Positions 26,379 to 36,168 of a stretch of DNA of 38,114 nt are shown one piece after another (the stretch's first letter is position 1; each line of letters begins with the position of its first letter). The stretch is taken from assembly GCA_012032285.1 (NCBI GenBank), contig JAAURJ010000028.1, positions 1 to 38,114 of the forward strand, read 5' to 3'. Under the pieces are notes generated by a model. It was not told where the DNA came from and ran no database searches. It saw nothing but the letters and a program-made list of their open reading frames with translations. A program made the position numbers and the translations under genes. Origin of the DNA: Sphingomonadales bacterium (GTDB lineage: Bacteria; Pseudomonadota; Alphaproteobacteria; Sphingomonadales; Sphingomonadaceae).

Positions 26379-27038
26379 ATGACCCGGCTTGCTTTGTTTG
26401 ACTGTGACGGCACCTTGGTGGACGGACAGGTCAATCATTGCCTGGCCATGGAGGCGGCGTTTGCGGCGCAGGGGATGGAAGCGCTGCCCCGCGATATTAC
26501 GAGGCGGGTGATCGGCCTGTCGCTATTTGAATCGATGCGGCTTCTGGTGCCAAACGGCGATGACGCCCTGCATCAAATCATGGTCGCGGATTATAAAAAA
26601 GCGTTTATTGCAATGCGCGGCCGGGCAGAGGTGGAAGAACCGCTTTATGAAGGCATGGGCGCTTTACTCCACTTGCTGCATGGCGGGGGCTGGCAATTGG
26701 GGGTCGCAACCGGTAAATCCGACCGGGGGCTGCACCATTGTTTGGACCATCACGGGATAAAGGGGCTGTTTGTCTCGCTGCAAACCGCCGACCGGCACCC
26801 GTCAAAGCCTCACCCGTCCATGGTATTTGAAGCCATGGCCGATGCCGGAGCGACGCCGCAGCAAACGGTGATGATTGGCGACACCAGTTTCGACATGGAA
26901 ATGGGCAGAGCCGCTTCCTGCCGCACAATTGGCGTGTCTTGGGGCTATCATAGCCCCGATGAATTGCTCGCAAGCGGCGCAGACGCGGTGGCATATAATA
27001 TGGCGGAGCTGTCGGCTTTTTTGGAGGAAATGCTATGA
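26379..27038 (+). CDS. HAD-superfamily hydrolase (phosphatase-like)
   Basis: A 219-residue haloacid dehalogenase-like hydrolase, a phosphoglycolate phosphatase-type member. The four motifs are present: FDCDGTLVDG (motif I nucleophile Asp), GVATGKSDRG (motif II), the lysine in RHPSKPHPSM (motif III) and MIGDTSFDMEMGRAA (motif IV). The helical cap lies between motifs I and II. It is often found right after rluA in sphingomonads. The start at 26379, 16 bases after rluA, gives MTRLALFDCDGTLV; the substrate is unknown. Confidence 0.93.
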   Translation: MTRLALFDCDGTLVDGQVNHCLAMEAAFAAQGMEALPRDITRRVIGLSLFESMRLLVPNGDDALHQIMVADYKKAFIAMRGRAEVEEPLYEGMGALLHLLHGGGWQLGVATGKSDRGLHHCLDHHGIKGLFVSLQTADRHPSKPHPSMVFEAMADAGATPQQTVMIGDTSFDMEMGRAASCRTIGVSWGYHSPDELLASGADAVAYNMAELSAFLEEML

Positions 27039-27253
27039 ACGCAGACAAAAGCAAGGCAAGAGAGCGATATTTGATCATCAGCGCGGCGCGGCTCGCGGGC
27101 GCGGTCATGATCGCCATTAGCCTTGGCATCATTGCCAATGGATTTATGGATTTGCCGGTGGAGGCGGGCTATATATTGTTCGCTATTGGTGTGGTGGAAT
27201 TCATTATCACCCCCCTGATACTCGCACGGATGTGGAAAACGCCGGAGGAGTGA
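27035..27253 (+). CDS. Small two-helix membrane protein
   Basis: A 72-residue protein starting in an ATGA overlap with the HAD gene and ending in a TGATG overlap with the ATP12 gene. It has two hydrophobic helices (LAGAVMIAISLGIIANGFM and YILFAIGVVEFIITPLIL) joined by a short loop, a basic N-terminus and a short basic/acidic end (ARMWKTPEE). The function is unknown. Its overlaps on both sides show it is a real member of this operon. Confidence 0.82.
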   Translation: MNADKSKARERYLIISAARLAGAVMIAISLGIIANGFMDLPVEAGYILFAIGVVEFIITPLILARMWKTPEE

Positions 27254-27957
27254 TGCAGCGTTTTTGGAAGGATGTTGGTGTAGAGGCCAAAAAGGGCGGC
27301 TATCGCGTTTTTCTCGATATGCGGGTAATCAAAACGCCGTCAAAGGCCGAACTGCTGCTGCCCAATAAAGCCATGGCGCAGGCGGTTGCGGCGGAATGGG
27401 ACGCGGTAACAGGCAAGATTGATCCTGCGCAAATGCCCATAACCGGTTTTGCTAATGCCGCAATCGACCGGATCGCGCCGGACCAAACCGCGTTTGTCAA
27501 TGCGGTTGCCGCTTTTGGTGAAACCGACCTGTTTTGCTATCATGCCGATGGGCCGCAGGCACTGACCGAACGGCAAGCGGAGATTTGGGGCCAATGGCTG
27601 CGCTGGGCACAGGCGCGTTATCTGGTGAACTTCACCGTCGTGACCGGTATCATGCACGAACCGCAGGCGAAAGCCACTACGGACCGGCTGAAAGAGGCGG
27701 TTGCACAAATGTCGGTCTGGCAATTGGCGGCGGCGTCGAAGCTGACCCATCTATCGGGGTCGCTGATTGCTGTCCTTGCGCTGATGGAAGGGGCGGCGGA
27801 TGCTGCGGCGCTATGGCTGGATCTGATCCTCGATGAGCTGTGGCAGGAGGAACAATGGGGCGCGGATGAATATGCTATCAAAAACCGCCGCGACAGGGAG
27901 GCCGATTTTATAAGCGCAGCGCGTTTTATGGCGTTGTCCGCGCAAGGTGGCGAATAA
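27253..27957 (+). CDS. ATP12-family F1-ATPase assembly chaperone
   Basis: A 234-residue homologue of mitochondrial ATP12, which chaperones the F1 alpha subunit during ATP synthase assembly. Typical segments: MQRFWKDVGVEAKKGGYRVFLDMRVIKTP, LPNKAMAQAVAAEWDAV, ANAAIDRIAP, then GETDLFCYHADGPQAL and QAEIWGQWLRWAQARY. A GGAGGAG Shine-Dalgarno precedes the ATG at 27253. Last gene of the crcB operon. Confidence 0.93.
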   Translation: MQRFWKDVGVEAKKGGYRVFLDMRVIKTPSKAELLLPNKAMAQAVAAEWDAVTGKIDPAQMPITGFANAAIDRIAPDQTAFVNAVAAFGETDLFCYHADGPQALTERQAEIWGQWLRWAQARYLVNFTVVTGIMHEPQAKATTDRLKEAVAQMSVWQLAAASKLTHLSGSLIAVLALMEGAADAAALWLDLILDELWQEEQWGADEYAIKNRRDREADFISAARFMALSAQGGE

Positions 27958-27986
27958 AGGTTAAAACCTATTCATGGCCCGCCCGC

Positions 27987-28406
27987 CTAAATCGCGTTAG
28001 TCAGTTCCGCCCCTTCGGCTTCGTCGATAACGTCTTGCGCAATATCGCGAAGATCGGCGCAATTTTCTCCTAATAAAACAAAATCCTGCTTCGCCTGTTC
28101 ATCGCCATTATTATATTCATTCACTATGGCAATGACGCGTTCTTCCAACAAATTGGCACTCGCCTTATCGGATTCGGCCACATCGGTTAAGGCCGCAGCG
28201 CTAAGAAAAATCGCGCCCTCGCTGGCATCTTGCCGGGCGATTTCTTCTCCCTGAAAATCGACCTCGGTTTTGGCAAGATGATAAGCGGAACAATAGACAA
28301 AGCTGTCATATAGCTCTTGCTTGCTTGGTCCATCACCATCTTGCGCCTTGGTTATTTGTGGCAAGCAAAGCGCCAGAAATAAAGATATTGCGGCCCATAA
28401 TTTCAC
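27987..28406 (-). CDS. Small secreted hypothetical protein
   Basis: A 139-residue protein I do not recognise. A GTG start at 28406 is supported by a perfect AAGGAG five to ten bases upstream, and it gives a clear signal peptide (MKLWAAISLFLALCLPQITKAQ, cut after KAQ). Longer starts run into the divergent channel gene. The mature part is acidic and helical, with two cysteines (FVYCSAYH and GENCADLRD) that could form a disulfide. Divergent from the sodium channel gene. Confidence 0.72.
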   Translation of the reverse strand: MKLWAAISLFLALCLPQITKAQDGDGPSKQELYDSFVYCSAYHLAKTEVDFQGEEIARQDASEGAIFLSAAALTDVAESDKASANLLEERVIAIVNEYNNGDEQAKQDFVLLGENCADLRDIAQDVIDEAEGAELTNAI

Positions 28407-28560
28407 GTCATTCTCCTTATTCGCCAAAACAAGACCGGCACACCTGCCAATTAACGCCCAAAAAAAGCCGCCGTCAATAACGCAAAAAACCAAAATGTGA
28501 CTTGTTGTTTTGGCCGTATAGACAATATGAACATTATAGCAAATTCCATAAGGAACCCCC

Positions 28561-29367
28561 ATGACCGCAACCCCCGCGTTGGAAGATAATCCCACCCCTT
28601 CCCTTGCCCAGCGAATTGCCGAAAGCCGCTGGTTTACCAACTTCATTCTGGCCGTGATCATCATTAACGCGGTCACGCTTGGCCTTGAAACGCGCAGCGA
28701 TGTGATGGGTTATGCAGGCGGCCTGATTCAGGCGATTGATAAAATTGCCATTGCCATATTCACCGGCGAAATTGCGCTGAAACTTTTTGCCTACCGGATG
28801 CGTTTTTTCCGTGACGGGTGGAATTTATTTGACCTGATTATCGTTATTTCCGCCTATCTTCCCGCCGGCGCAGGTTTTTCCGTCCTACGTGCGCTGCGTA
28901 TATTGCGGGCGTTGCGGCTTATTTCGATCGTGCCCAGTATGCGCCGGGTGGTGCAGGGGCTGCTTTCTGCCATTCCGTCCATGGGATCGGTTGTCGTGCT
29001 GTTGCTGCTCATTTTTTACATTGCTTCGGTGATGGCGACCAAATTATTTGGCGCGGCTTTTCCGCAATGGTTTGGCACAATCGGCGAGAGTTTTTATTCG
29101 CTGTTCCAGATTATGACATTGGAAAGCTGGTCGATGGGAATTGTCCGCCCGGTTATGGAGGTATATCCTTATGCTTGGGTCTTTTTTGTGCCCTTTGTGC
29201 TGATATCCTCTTTCGTTGTGCTGAACCTGTTCATTGCGATTATCGTGAGTTCCATGCAAGAAGCCGAAGGGGAGGCCAGCCATCAGGAACGCGAAGATAT
29301 TCTTCATGAAATTCAGGCGCTGCGCGGTCAAATTGACGTCCTGCAAGCCGATTTGAAAGGCCGTTAG
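28561..29367 (+). CDS. Bacterial voltage-gated sodium channel (NaChBac/BacNav-like)
   Basis: A 268-residue single-domain, six-helix cation channel that should form a homotetramer in the inner membrane. S4 (about 108-130) carries arginines every third residue (R110, R113, R116, R119), the voltage sensor. The pore loop has FYSLFQIMTLESWSMG, with the filter TLESWS at 186-191, the sodium-selective signature of this family. S6 is FVLISSFVVLNLFIAIIVSS. After S6 come an acidic neck and a C-terminal coiled coil (REDILHEIQALRGQIDVLQADL) that holds the tetramer. AAGGA precedes the ATG. In other bacteria such channels aid motility and pH homeostasis; the role here is unknown. Confidence 0.94.
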   Translation: MTATPALEDNPTPSLAQRIAESRWFTNFILAVIIINAVTLGLETRSDVMGYAGGLIQAIDKIAIAIFTGEIALKLFAYRMRFFRDGWNLFDLIIVISAYLPAGAGFSVLRALRILRALRLISIVPSMRRVVQGLLSAIPSMGSVVVLLLLIFYIASVMATKLFGAAFPQWFGTIGESFYSLFQIMTLESWSMGIVRPVMEVYPYAWVFFVPFVLISSFVVLNLFIAIIVSSMQEAEGEASHQEREDILHEIQALRGQIDVLQADLKGR

Positions 29368-29431
29368 GAAAACGCTGCACAAACAACGCCGCCTTTGTCA
29401 TATCTTTACGCTTTACCGATAGCTTTGGTGC

Positions 29432-30525
29432 ATGATCAGAGCCGCGTTTTTTGCCATCACCGCTACCGCAGCCGCGCTGCTTTCTTCTTGCAGCAATGGC
29501 GGCGTTTCCCCATCCGAAATACAGGCCGCTCTTAGCAGCGGTGATTATGCCCGCGCCGCCACGCTGGCACAGGCCGCTTATGAAGCGGGCGAAAGCAGCG
29601 GCGAAATCCGTTATCTCGATGCGCTGACCGATCTGGCCACCGGCGACGGCATTGGCGCGGAAACCAATTTGCGCGCGGCACAGGCGGCGGGGATAGCGCA
29701 GGCAAAAATCACCCCGCTGCTCGCCGAAGCGTTGGCGCGGCAGGGTAAGGCAGAGGAGGCTGCCGCACTGGCCGCAAAGAGCGGCGGCACAACCACCGCC
29801 GCCATCGTCAGCGGGCTTAACGCTTGGCAGGCGGGTGACCCTGGACCGCACGCGAGGCGTTCGAGCCTGCGCTTGCCGCTGCACCCGGCAACCACCGTCT
29901 GGCGCTCGATCTGGCGCAGGTTCGCGCCGAACTTGGCCTGTTTGATGCTGCGCTGTCGCTATGCGAACGCACCGCAAAGGCGCAGCCCAAAAATATCCGC
30001 GCGCCCATCATTCGCGGGGATATTCAAATGCGTGCCCATGACTTTGCCGCCGCCAAAACCGCTTATGATGATGCGTTACAGCTTTTGCCCGGTAACAGCA
30101 CGGCATTGAATGGCAAGGCCCGGGCGCTCTATCAGATGCGCGATTATACTGCGGCATCGGCGATGTTGTCGGCCCTGCCCGATGATCTGCGACAGCGCAG
30201 CGATATGCAGATACTCAGCGCCAAAATTGCCGCACGCCAGGGGCGCTATGACGCCGCACATATGATCTTTTCAGGGCTTGGCGATGGGCTTTATAATGAT
30301 GATGAAGCGCTGTTTCTAGCGGGCGCGGCGATGGGGCATCAGGGGCAGCATTGGAAATCGGCCCGGCTGATCGAAGCCGCGCTGCGTATCCGGCCCGACC
30401 TGCCCGAATATCATGCCGCTTTGATCGCCGCCTACCGCGCGGCAGGGGACGAACAGTCCGCATCGCGGGCCATTGCCGCCATCCCCGCCAATCTGCGCGG
30501 GCAGGGCGCGTTGCAGGGGATGTGA
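29432..30525 (+). CDS. TPR-repeat lipoprotein, frameshifted as sequenced
   Basis: A lipoprotein with tetratricopeptide-like repeats, about 364 residues when restored. The N-terminus MIRAAFFAITATAAALLSSC is a lipoprotein signal with the lipobox LSSC. TPR-like helices follow: GDYARAATLAQAAYEAGESS, LAEALARQGKAEEAAALAAK, and after the break LFDAALSLCERTAKAQPKN, HDFAAAKTAYDDALQLLPGN and YDAAHMIFSGL. A single-base loss between about 29840 and 29858 shifts the frame; with one base added, EAFEPALAAAPGNHRLALDL links the two halves. The first frame otherwise stops at 30109. Likely an outer-membrane or periplasmic scaffold; partner unknown. Confidence 0.82.
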
Positions 30526-30577
30526 AGGGGCCACTCCCTGCTTCTATTGTCAAAGGGCAATGTTGAACCCAATCAAC

Positions 30578-30612
30578 AAAAAACGCGGAGTAGCCATGGA
30601 CGGCCCTCCGCG
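30578..30612 (-). terminator. Rho-independent terminator of the PEP-CTERM gene
   Basis: Minus-strand CGCGGAG / CTCCGCG stem (30612-30606 and 30590-30584) followed by six Ts (30583-30578), 54 bases after the stop of the PEP-CTERM gene. A second hairpin (GGGTTTCCG / CGGAACCC, about 30617-30640) lies between. No gene occupies 30526-30665. Confidence 0.8.
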
Positions 30613-30665
30613 CAAATTGGGTTTCCGGTACTACGGAACCCGCTGGATAATTGATAACCCCGGCT

Positions 30666-31235
30666 TTATACCGCCGCCGTTTTCCGGCGTCGGCGTAGCG
30701 CAATGGCACCTGCGCCCATTGCGAACAGCGCCAGCATGGCCGGAGCCGGAACATCAGTAGGCGTTCCGCCACCACCGCTGCTTCCCGTGCCGCCGCCCGA
30801 TGACCCGGTGCCGCCCGATGACCCGGTTGGCGCAGGCGGTGTATAACTTGCAATAGTGGTCACATAGTCGCCATAGCGCGGACCATTGCCCCAATAGGAC
30901 CATAGGTTGGTCCGGCCGTCTGCGCCAATGATTAACCGCTGTTGATGCGAATCATTGTCGAAGAAGCGGCGGCCATTAACCACGCGGTAACCGGTCAGGC
31001 TGTCCAGATCGAACGCGCCCTCTGGATTGCGTCCGCCGGTGAAGTTTGCAAAATCATCACTGGTAAACCGTGTGTTGATATCGCGGCCGATCAATGATCC
31101 GGCGCGTGTTTCGGTGTTAATTGTCAACACCGCGCCATTGCTTTGCCTATAGGTGAAAATGCTCGCATCCGCCGGACTGGCCCCGGTGGAAGCAGCGGCG
31201 ATTATCGCAAGGGTTGCTATCGTCCATTTGTTCAT
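30666..31235 (-). CDS. PEP-CTERM-type secreted protein
   Basis: A 189-residue exported protein. Signal peptide MNKWTIATLAIIAAASTGAS. The mature domain is unknown (FTYRQSNGAVLTINTETRAG, LWSYWGNGPRYGDY). A low-complexity Gly/Ser linker made of repeats of TGSSGG follows. The end VPAPAMLALFAMGAGAIALR then RRRKTAAV is a C-terminal sorting signal: a VPAPA motif, a membrane helix and an arginine cluster, a PEP-CTERM variant read by exosortase systems. No exosortase lies in the window. Its AAGGAG ribosome site is 23 bases after the lipoprotein gene, so the two look cotranscribed. Confidence 0.88.
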   Translation of the reverse strand: MNKWTIATLAIIAAASTGASPADASIFTYRQSNGAVLTINTETRAGSLIGRDINTRFTSDDFANFTGGRNPEGAFDLDSLTGYRVVNGRRFFDNDSHQQRLIIGADGRTNLWSYWGNGPRYGDYVTTIASYTPPAPTGSSGGTGSSGGGTGSSGGGGTPTDVPAPAMLALFAMGAGAIALRRRRKTAAV

Positions 31236-31258
31236 CGGCTTTTCTCCTTGGTATCTGA

Positions 31259-32042
31259 TTAACGGCCATTATTGGCGACAATGTCTACCGCCGTGCCGCC
31301 TGCTGTTTTGTTGAAAGTGACGACATAGGCGCCGCCATCGTTATCGCGCACCCCGCCCAGCGTATGTTCGCCCGCGCGAATTTGATATTCTGCGCTAAAC
31401 CCGCTGCGTTTGGCGCGGGTATAATAATAATCGACCACATCCTGCATTACAGACGAAGTGACAAAACTGACCACACGAATATCACAGATACCCCCGTCAA
31501 CACCGCCCGCTTGCTTTCACGCGGCCTTTGGGATATACAGGAAATTCTGTGGGCATACGGCTTGCCCATGCGGCACCATATTGCAGCTTCGCATCGCACG
31601 TGCCTTTACCGCGCTGCATTTCCTGATCCTTGGCAAGCCCGCCCAATGTCACCGCGCGCTTTTCGCCGCAGCTTTGACAATCCTCCGCCGCCACAACCAC
31701 AGGCGCTGGCGCACGCATTATTTTGCCGCCCGAAAGCTCCTCAGCCGAAGCCACCGCGCCTTCATAACCGGTATCGGCAGGACGCTCGCCGTTTAGCGGC
31801 TGTGCGGCTTCGCTGACGGTCGTAACATTGGCGCTGTCGGTCAAATTGGGGTCCACCAATATACGGTCATCAAGCGCGGTGTTCATTGCAGGATCACTGC
31901 CCTGCCCCACCAGTTTTTCGTCCAGTTCGGCGACAGCGGCTTCGTTGCTGTCCTGACCACCGCACGCGGAAAGCGCGAGCGGCATGGCGAATGCGGCGGC
32001 ACCGATCCATAGGGTGTGAGAGATGTTTTTCTTGGCACGCAT
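31259..32042 (-). CDS. Hypothetical lipoprotein, frameshifted as sequenced
   Basis: A predicted lipoprotein of about 260 residues after correction. Start ATG 32042 has AGGAG eight bases upstream; the signal MRAKKNISHTLWIGAAAFAM ends in the lipobox LSAC. Segments include CQSCGEKR with a close cysteine pair and, after the break, GGICDIRVVSFVTSSVMQDV then DYYYTRAKRSGFSAEYQI, ending VDIVANNGR. The sequenced frame ends near 31497. Removing one base at about 31511-31512 (plus-strand TT) gives VKAAGGVDGGICDIR and restores 783 bases in frame. This break needs a base removed (or two added), the opposite direction from the others. I do not recognise the family; it resembles small periplasmic domains in sphingomonads. 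Confidence 0.75.
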
Positions 32043-32347
32043 TGCGTTTGCTCCTGTGTTTATGATCACATGGTGCGGGGCGCAGCGCCAAATACCACCT
32101 TAAAAATTGGTTAATCGCACACTTTACCGCAAGCAGTGCGGCCCATGGCGGGGCATTGTGCCAGCATGGGACAGGCCGGGCAGACAGGTTAATGAAAACG
32201 GTAATGAAAAACCGGAGCGGATGAACAAAAAGGCCGCAAATGGCGTGGCCAAACGAATCGCCTATACTGCGTTAACTATGTATCGTAACAAACAGCGTCT
32301 GCATTCTGTTTTCATCTTGCCGGTACAAGCCTTGGTCAATGCCCGCC

Positions 32348-32995
32348 CTATTTCACCACACCGCGAAAGGATATGGAGCCTTTAGCGCCCGCCGGAATGG
32401 GATCGGCGAAGACCCAGCGGACATGGGTAACATCCTTTGCATCTGCGGCACGGGTAACGGGCTGTGCTGGCGCGGATTGCTCTTGTCCCTCACTGCCTTC
32501 TTCTGCGGCCTTGACTTCCTCTGTAATCTTTAACTGTTCTAAACGGCCCCAGGTTGCACCGCCATCAACCGACATTTCGGCCCAGTCTTCACCGGCGGAA
32601 ATAAACTGTATTGGTCCCGGCATAGGGTTGGTTGCGCGAAAACCGGTGGCCGCTTCGCTGCCGTTATTTTCATAGCTGAGCGTGAAGACAACACGGTCAC
32701 CGGGGACAACGATAACTTCGGACGGGTCTTTTAACACCAGTTTTTGCACACCGTCCTGACCGGCTTCGCTGCGTTCGATCATCGCCTTGCTCGACAAGGT
32801 GACGGGGGAGGATTGCACCGGAGCCGAAACAGGCGCAGCCGTGTCCGCCGTGCCCGCCTTGTTCTGCGCAAAGGCGGAACCGGCAAAAGCCAATATCGAC
32901 CCCGAAGCCGCCGCCAGCATCAAAGCCGCTGCATAAGCGGTTTTCACGGGCATCCCCGAGCGAAGTTTCCTGTTTGCGAAATATCGTGTCATCAT
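32348..32995 (-). CDS. Secreted DUF11-like (cell-surface repeat) protein
   Basis: A 215-residue exported protein. Start at the first of two adjacent ATGs (32995), with GGAAAC before it; an earlier ATG at 33046 would add 17 residues. A long basic N-terminus precedes a hydrophobic signal (AYAAALMLAAASGSILAFAG, cut after AFAQ). The mature domain matches the conserved-repeat/DUF11 type: VIVVPGDRVVFTLSYENNGSEAATGFRATNPMPGPIQFI, then DGGATWGRLEQL and VRWVFADPIPAGAKGSISFRGVV. Such Ig-like domains occur in surface and adhesin proteins. It stands alone on the minus strand; 32043-32347 upstream of the lipoprotein gene holds nothing I can name. Confidence 0.82.
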   Translation of the reverse strand: MMTRYFANRKLRSGMPVKTAYAAALMLAAASGSILAFAGSAFAQNKAGTADTAAPVSAPVQSSPVTLSSKAMIERSEAGQDGVQKLVLKDPSEVIVVPGDRVVFTLSYENNGSEAATGFRATNPMPGPIQFISAGEDWAEMSVDGGATWGRLEQLKITEEVKAAEEGSEGQEQSAPAQPVTRAADAKDVTHVRWVFADPIPAGAKGSISFRGVVK

Positions 32996-32999
32996 TCCA

Positions 33000-33489
33000 G
33001 TTTCCGTGCGTTTTCCTGCTATTTCACCCAAAATTGTAGGTCGCAAACCGTTTATCGCGCAAATTTGGTTAATAACCGGTAAAGAGCCGCCTGTAAAATG
33101 ATCCGCATGACCGCTTTCACAGCCGGAAAAAGCCGAAATTTTTTTGCCGTGGCTCAGCCATTATGGCGTATTTGGAACAGGAAGCTGTCACATCCAATCC
33201 TATACCCGCCCCAATTTGGCCAAAGGTTGGCGCTGATATTTGCGGCCCGGATAGCCAAACCAGTATTTTTCGCAGCGGATTCATTCTGACCTGCCGCCGC
33301 CCCCCAAAAACCTGCTCTCTTTGCCCGCGCCATCTTGCGCTGCGCGTCACTTCCCGCTAACGCGCACGCGACAGTCGAATCTTCGGCCTTCGTCAAGGCT
33401 ATGGCGGGCAAGTCTCTGAAAATTGACAGCCCCCTATTTTGCCCCCGTGAATGGCTGAATCCATATTATGCAAGCGAAGGATTTCTCCC
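33000..33489. other. Intergenic region with no supported gene
   Basis: About 490 bases between the DUF11-like gene and acnA. Short ORFs on both strands have no ribosome site or protein-like pattern. A TTGACA at 33424-33429 might be part of an acnA promoter, but no good -10 follows at the right distance. Confidence 0.5.
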
Positions 33490-36168
33490 ATGACAACCAC
33501 CGGACAAGACAGCCTCGGCACCCGCGATACGCTGAATGTAAATGGCACAGAATATGCCTATTATTCGCTTGCAAAAGCAGCCGCGAAACTGGGGGATATT
33601 TCCCGCCTGCCCTATACGTTAAAGGTGCTGCTGGAAAATATGCTGCGTTTTGAAGATGGCGGCTTTACCGTTGCCGCTGCCGATGCGCAGGCGGTTGTCG
33701 ATTGGCAGAAAGAGGCGAAATCTGCCGCCGAAATCCAATATCGCCCGGCCCGCGTTTTGATGCAGGATTTTACCGGCGTGCCCGCCGTGGTGGATTTGGC
33801 CGCGATGCGCGACGGGATAAAGGCGCTGGGCGGTGATGCACAGAAAATCAATCCGCAGGTGCCCGTTCATCTGGTGATTGACCATAGCGTGATGGTCGAT
33901 GAATTTGGCACGCCCAAGGCGTTTGAAAACAACGTTGCGCTGGAATATGAACGCAATATGGAACGCTATGAATTCCTGAAATGGGGATCAAAGGCGTTTG
34001 ATAATTTTTCGGTGGTGCCGCCCGGCACCGGCATTTGCCATCAGGTGAATTTGGAAAATATCGCGCGGGCCGTTTGGTCGTCAAAGGATGAAAATGGCAC
34101 CGAAATTGCCTATCCCGATACCTGCGTTGGCACCGACAGCCACACCACCATGATCAATGGCCTTGGCGTGCTCGGCTGGGGTGTGGGCGGTATTGAGGCG
34201 GAAGCCGCGATGCTGGGCCAACCTGTGTCGATGTTGATCCCAGAAGTGGTTGGTTTCAAACTCACCGGTGAACTCGCCGAAGGCATTACCGCAACCGATC
34301 TGGTTTTAACCTGCGTTCAAATGCTGCGTGCAGTGGGCGTTGTCGGACGCTTTGTAGAATTTTATGGCCCCGGCGTTGCCGCACTCAGCCTTGCCGACCG
34401 CGCAACCATTGCCAATATGGCGCCCGAATATGGCGCGACCTGCGGCTATTTCCCTATTGATGACAAAACGCTCGACTATCTACGCCTGACCGGACGCAGC
34501 GAAGAGACGGTGGCGCTGACCGAGGCCTATGCCAAGGCGCAGGGTTTCTGGCGCCTCGATGATGCGCCTGAAATGGTGTATACCAAAACGCTGGAGCTGG
34601 ATATGGCGAGCGTTGTGCCGTCGCTTTCCGGTCCCAAATTGCCGCAACAGCGCGTGTCGATGGCCGATTTGGACGAAGGGTTTAACCGCGATATTACCGA
34701 AGTGTTCAAAGCCGACGATGCGGACAAACGCATCGCCGTCGAAGGCGAAGATTTCGATCTGGGCCACGGCGATGTCACCATTGCCGCGATTACCAGCTGC
34801 ACCAATACATCGAACCCAAGCGTGCTGATCGCCGCCGGACTGGTCGCTAAAAAGGCGCGCGAACGCGGCCTGACGCGCAAACCATGGGTGAAAAGCTCGC
34901 TGGCCCCTGGAAGCCAGGTGGTGACCGATTATCTGGTTAAGGCAGGGCTTCAGGATGATCTCGATGCGCTGGGCTTTAACCTTGTCGGCTATGGCTGCAC
35001 CACTTGTATCGGCAATTCCGGACCTCTGGCCCCCGCCATTTCAAAGGCGATCAACGAAAATGGCCTGGTCGCAACCTCCGTGCTTTCGGGCAACCGGAAT
35101 TTTGAAGGCCGCGTTTCGCAAGATGTGAAGGCCAATTATCTCGCCTCCCCGCCGCTGGTCGTTGCCTATGCAATCAAGGGCACGGTGCGCGAGGATATGT
35201 ATGAAACCCCGATAGGTGTAGGATCGGACGGCGAAAATGTCTTTCTGCGCGATATTTGGCCCACCAATGCCGAGGTGAATGCCGCCATGGCAGGCGCGGT
35301 CAGCCGCGAAATGTTTGAGGCACGTTATGCCAATGTTTATAATGGCGATGCCGCATGGCGGGCAATTGATGTCACTGGCGGCGATACTTACCAATGGCGT
35401 GCCGGTTCCACCTATGTCGCCAACCCGCCCTATTTTGACGGGATGGAAATGACGCCTGCGCCGGTGAGCGATATTGTCGATGCGAAGACTTTGGCGCTTT
35501 TGGGCGACAGCATCACCACTGATCATATTTCCCCCGCCGGTTCGATCAAAGAGGATAGTCCGGCAGGAGAGTTCCTTAAAAATCATCAGGTGAGCAAGGC
35601 GGACTTTAACAGTTATGGGTCGCGCCGCGGCAATCATGAAGTCATGATGCGCGGCACCTTTGCCAATATCCGCATCAAGAACCAGATGGCCGATGGCAAG
35701 GAAGGCGGCTACACCAAATATGACGGTGAAGTCATGCCGATCTACGACGCCGCCATGCGGCACAAGGCGGATGGCAATGATCTGGTCGTTATTGGCGGCG
35801 AACAATATGGCACCGGCTCCAGCCGCGATTGGGCCGCAAAGGGCACGAACCTGCTGGGTGTGAAGGCGGTGATCGTCGAAAGCTATGAACGTATCCACCG
35901 GTCCAACCTGGTTGGCATGGGCGTCCTGCCGCTGCAATTTGCCGAAGGGGTAACCCGCGAAACGCTGAACCTTGATGGGAGCGAAAGCTTCACGATCCGC
36001 GGCGTTGCGACCTTGAAACCACTGCAAGAGGTGGAAGTAGAAATGACCCGCGCCGACGGCACGGCTTCGATCTTCAAGACGCAGTGCCGGATTGATACCG
36101 CCAACGAAATGGAATATTTCCTGAACGGCGGGATCCTGCATTATGTGCTGCGCAAACTGGCCGCATAA
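33490..36168 (+). CDS. acnA: Aconitate hydratase A (aconitase)
   Basis: TCA-cycle enzyme that converts citrate to isocitrate through a 4Fe-4S cluster. The start at 33490 follows AAGGA and gives an 892-residue protein, the usual AcnA length. Cluster ligands are C437 in [10 protein letters not shown] and C503, C506 in [13 protein letters not shown]. Other motifs: [67 protein letters not shown] and [20 protein letters not shown]. The family also includes iron-regulatory proteins. It ends one base before the DUF389 gene. Confidence 0.98.
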   Translation: MTTTGQDSLGTRDTLNVNGTEYAYYSLAKAAAKLGDISRLPYTLKVLLENMLRFEDGGFTVAAADAQAVVDWQKEAKSAAEIQYRPARVLMQDFTGVPAVVDLAAMRDGIKALGGDAQKINPQVPVHLVIDHSVMVDEFGTPKAFENNVALEYERNMERYEFLKWGSKAFDNFSVVPPGTGICHQVNLENIARAVWSSKDENGTEIAYPDTCVGTDSHTTMINGLGVLGWGVGGIEAEAAMLGQPVSMLIPEVVGFKLTGELAEGITATDLVLTCVQMLRAVGVVGRFVEFYGPGVAALSLADRATIANMAPEYGATCGYFPIDDKTLDYLRLTGRSEETVALTEAYAKAQGFWRLDDAPEMVYTKTLELDMASVVPSLSGPKLPQQRVSMADLDEGFNRDITEVFKADDADKRIAVEGEDFDLGHGDVTIAAITSCTNTSNPSVLIAAGLVAKKARERGLTRKPWVKSSLAPGSQVVTDYLVKAGLQDDLDALGFNLVGYGCTTCIGNSGPLAPAISKAINENGLVATSVLSGNRNFEGRVSQDVKANYLASPPLVVAYAIKGTVREDMYETPIGVGSDGENVFLRDIWPTNAEVNAAMAGAVSREMFEARYANVYNGDAAWRAIDVTGGDTYQWRAGSTYVANPPYFDGMEMTPAPVSDIVDAKTLALLGDSITTDHISPAGSIKEDSPAGEFLKNHQVSKADFNSYGSRRGNHEVMMRGTFANIRIKNQMADGKEGGYTKYDGEVMPIYDAAMRHKADGNDLVVIGGEQYGTGSSRDWAAKGTNLLGVKAVIVESYERIHRSNLVGMGVLPLQFAEGVTRETLNLDGSESFTIRGVATLKPLQEVEVEMTRADGTASIFKTQCRIDTANEMEYFLNGGILHYVLRKLAA

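Noticed and set aside
30473..30760. Plus-strand ORF over the end of the PEP-CTERM gene
   Set aside because: It crosses a terminator hairpin and overlaps a supported gene; its protein looks random.
32107..32385. 92-codon ORF between the lipoprotein and the DUF11-like genes
   Set aside because: No ribosome site, no domain, and it runs into the end of the opposite gene.
33098..33411. Short ORFs on both strands upstream of acnA
   Set aside because: Overlapping in several frames with Arg/Pro-rich sequence; none has a start signal, so I left the region as intergenic.
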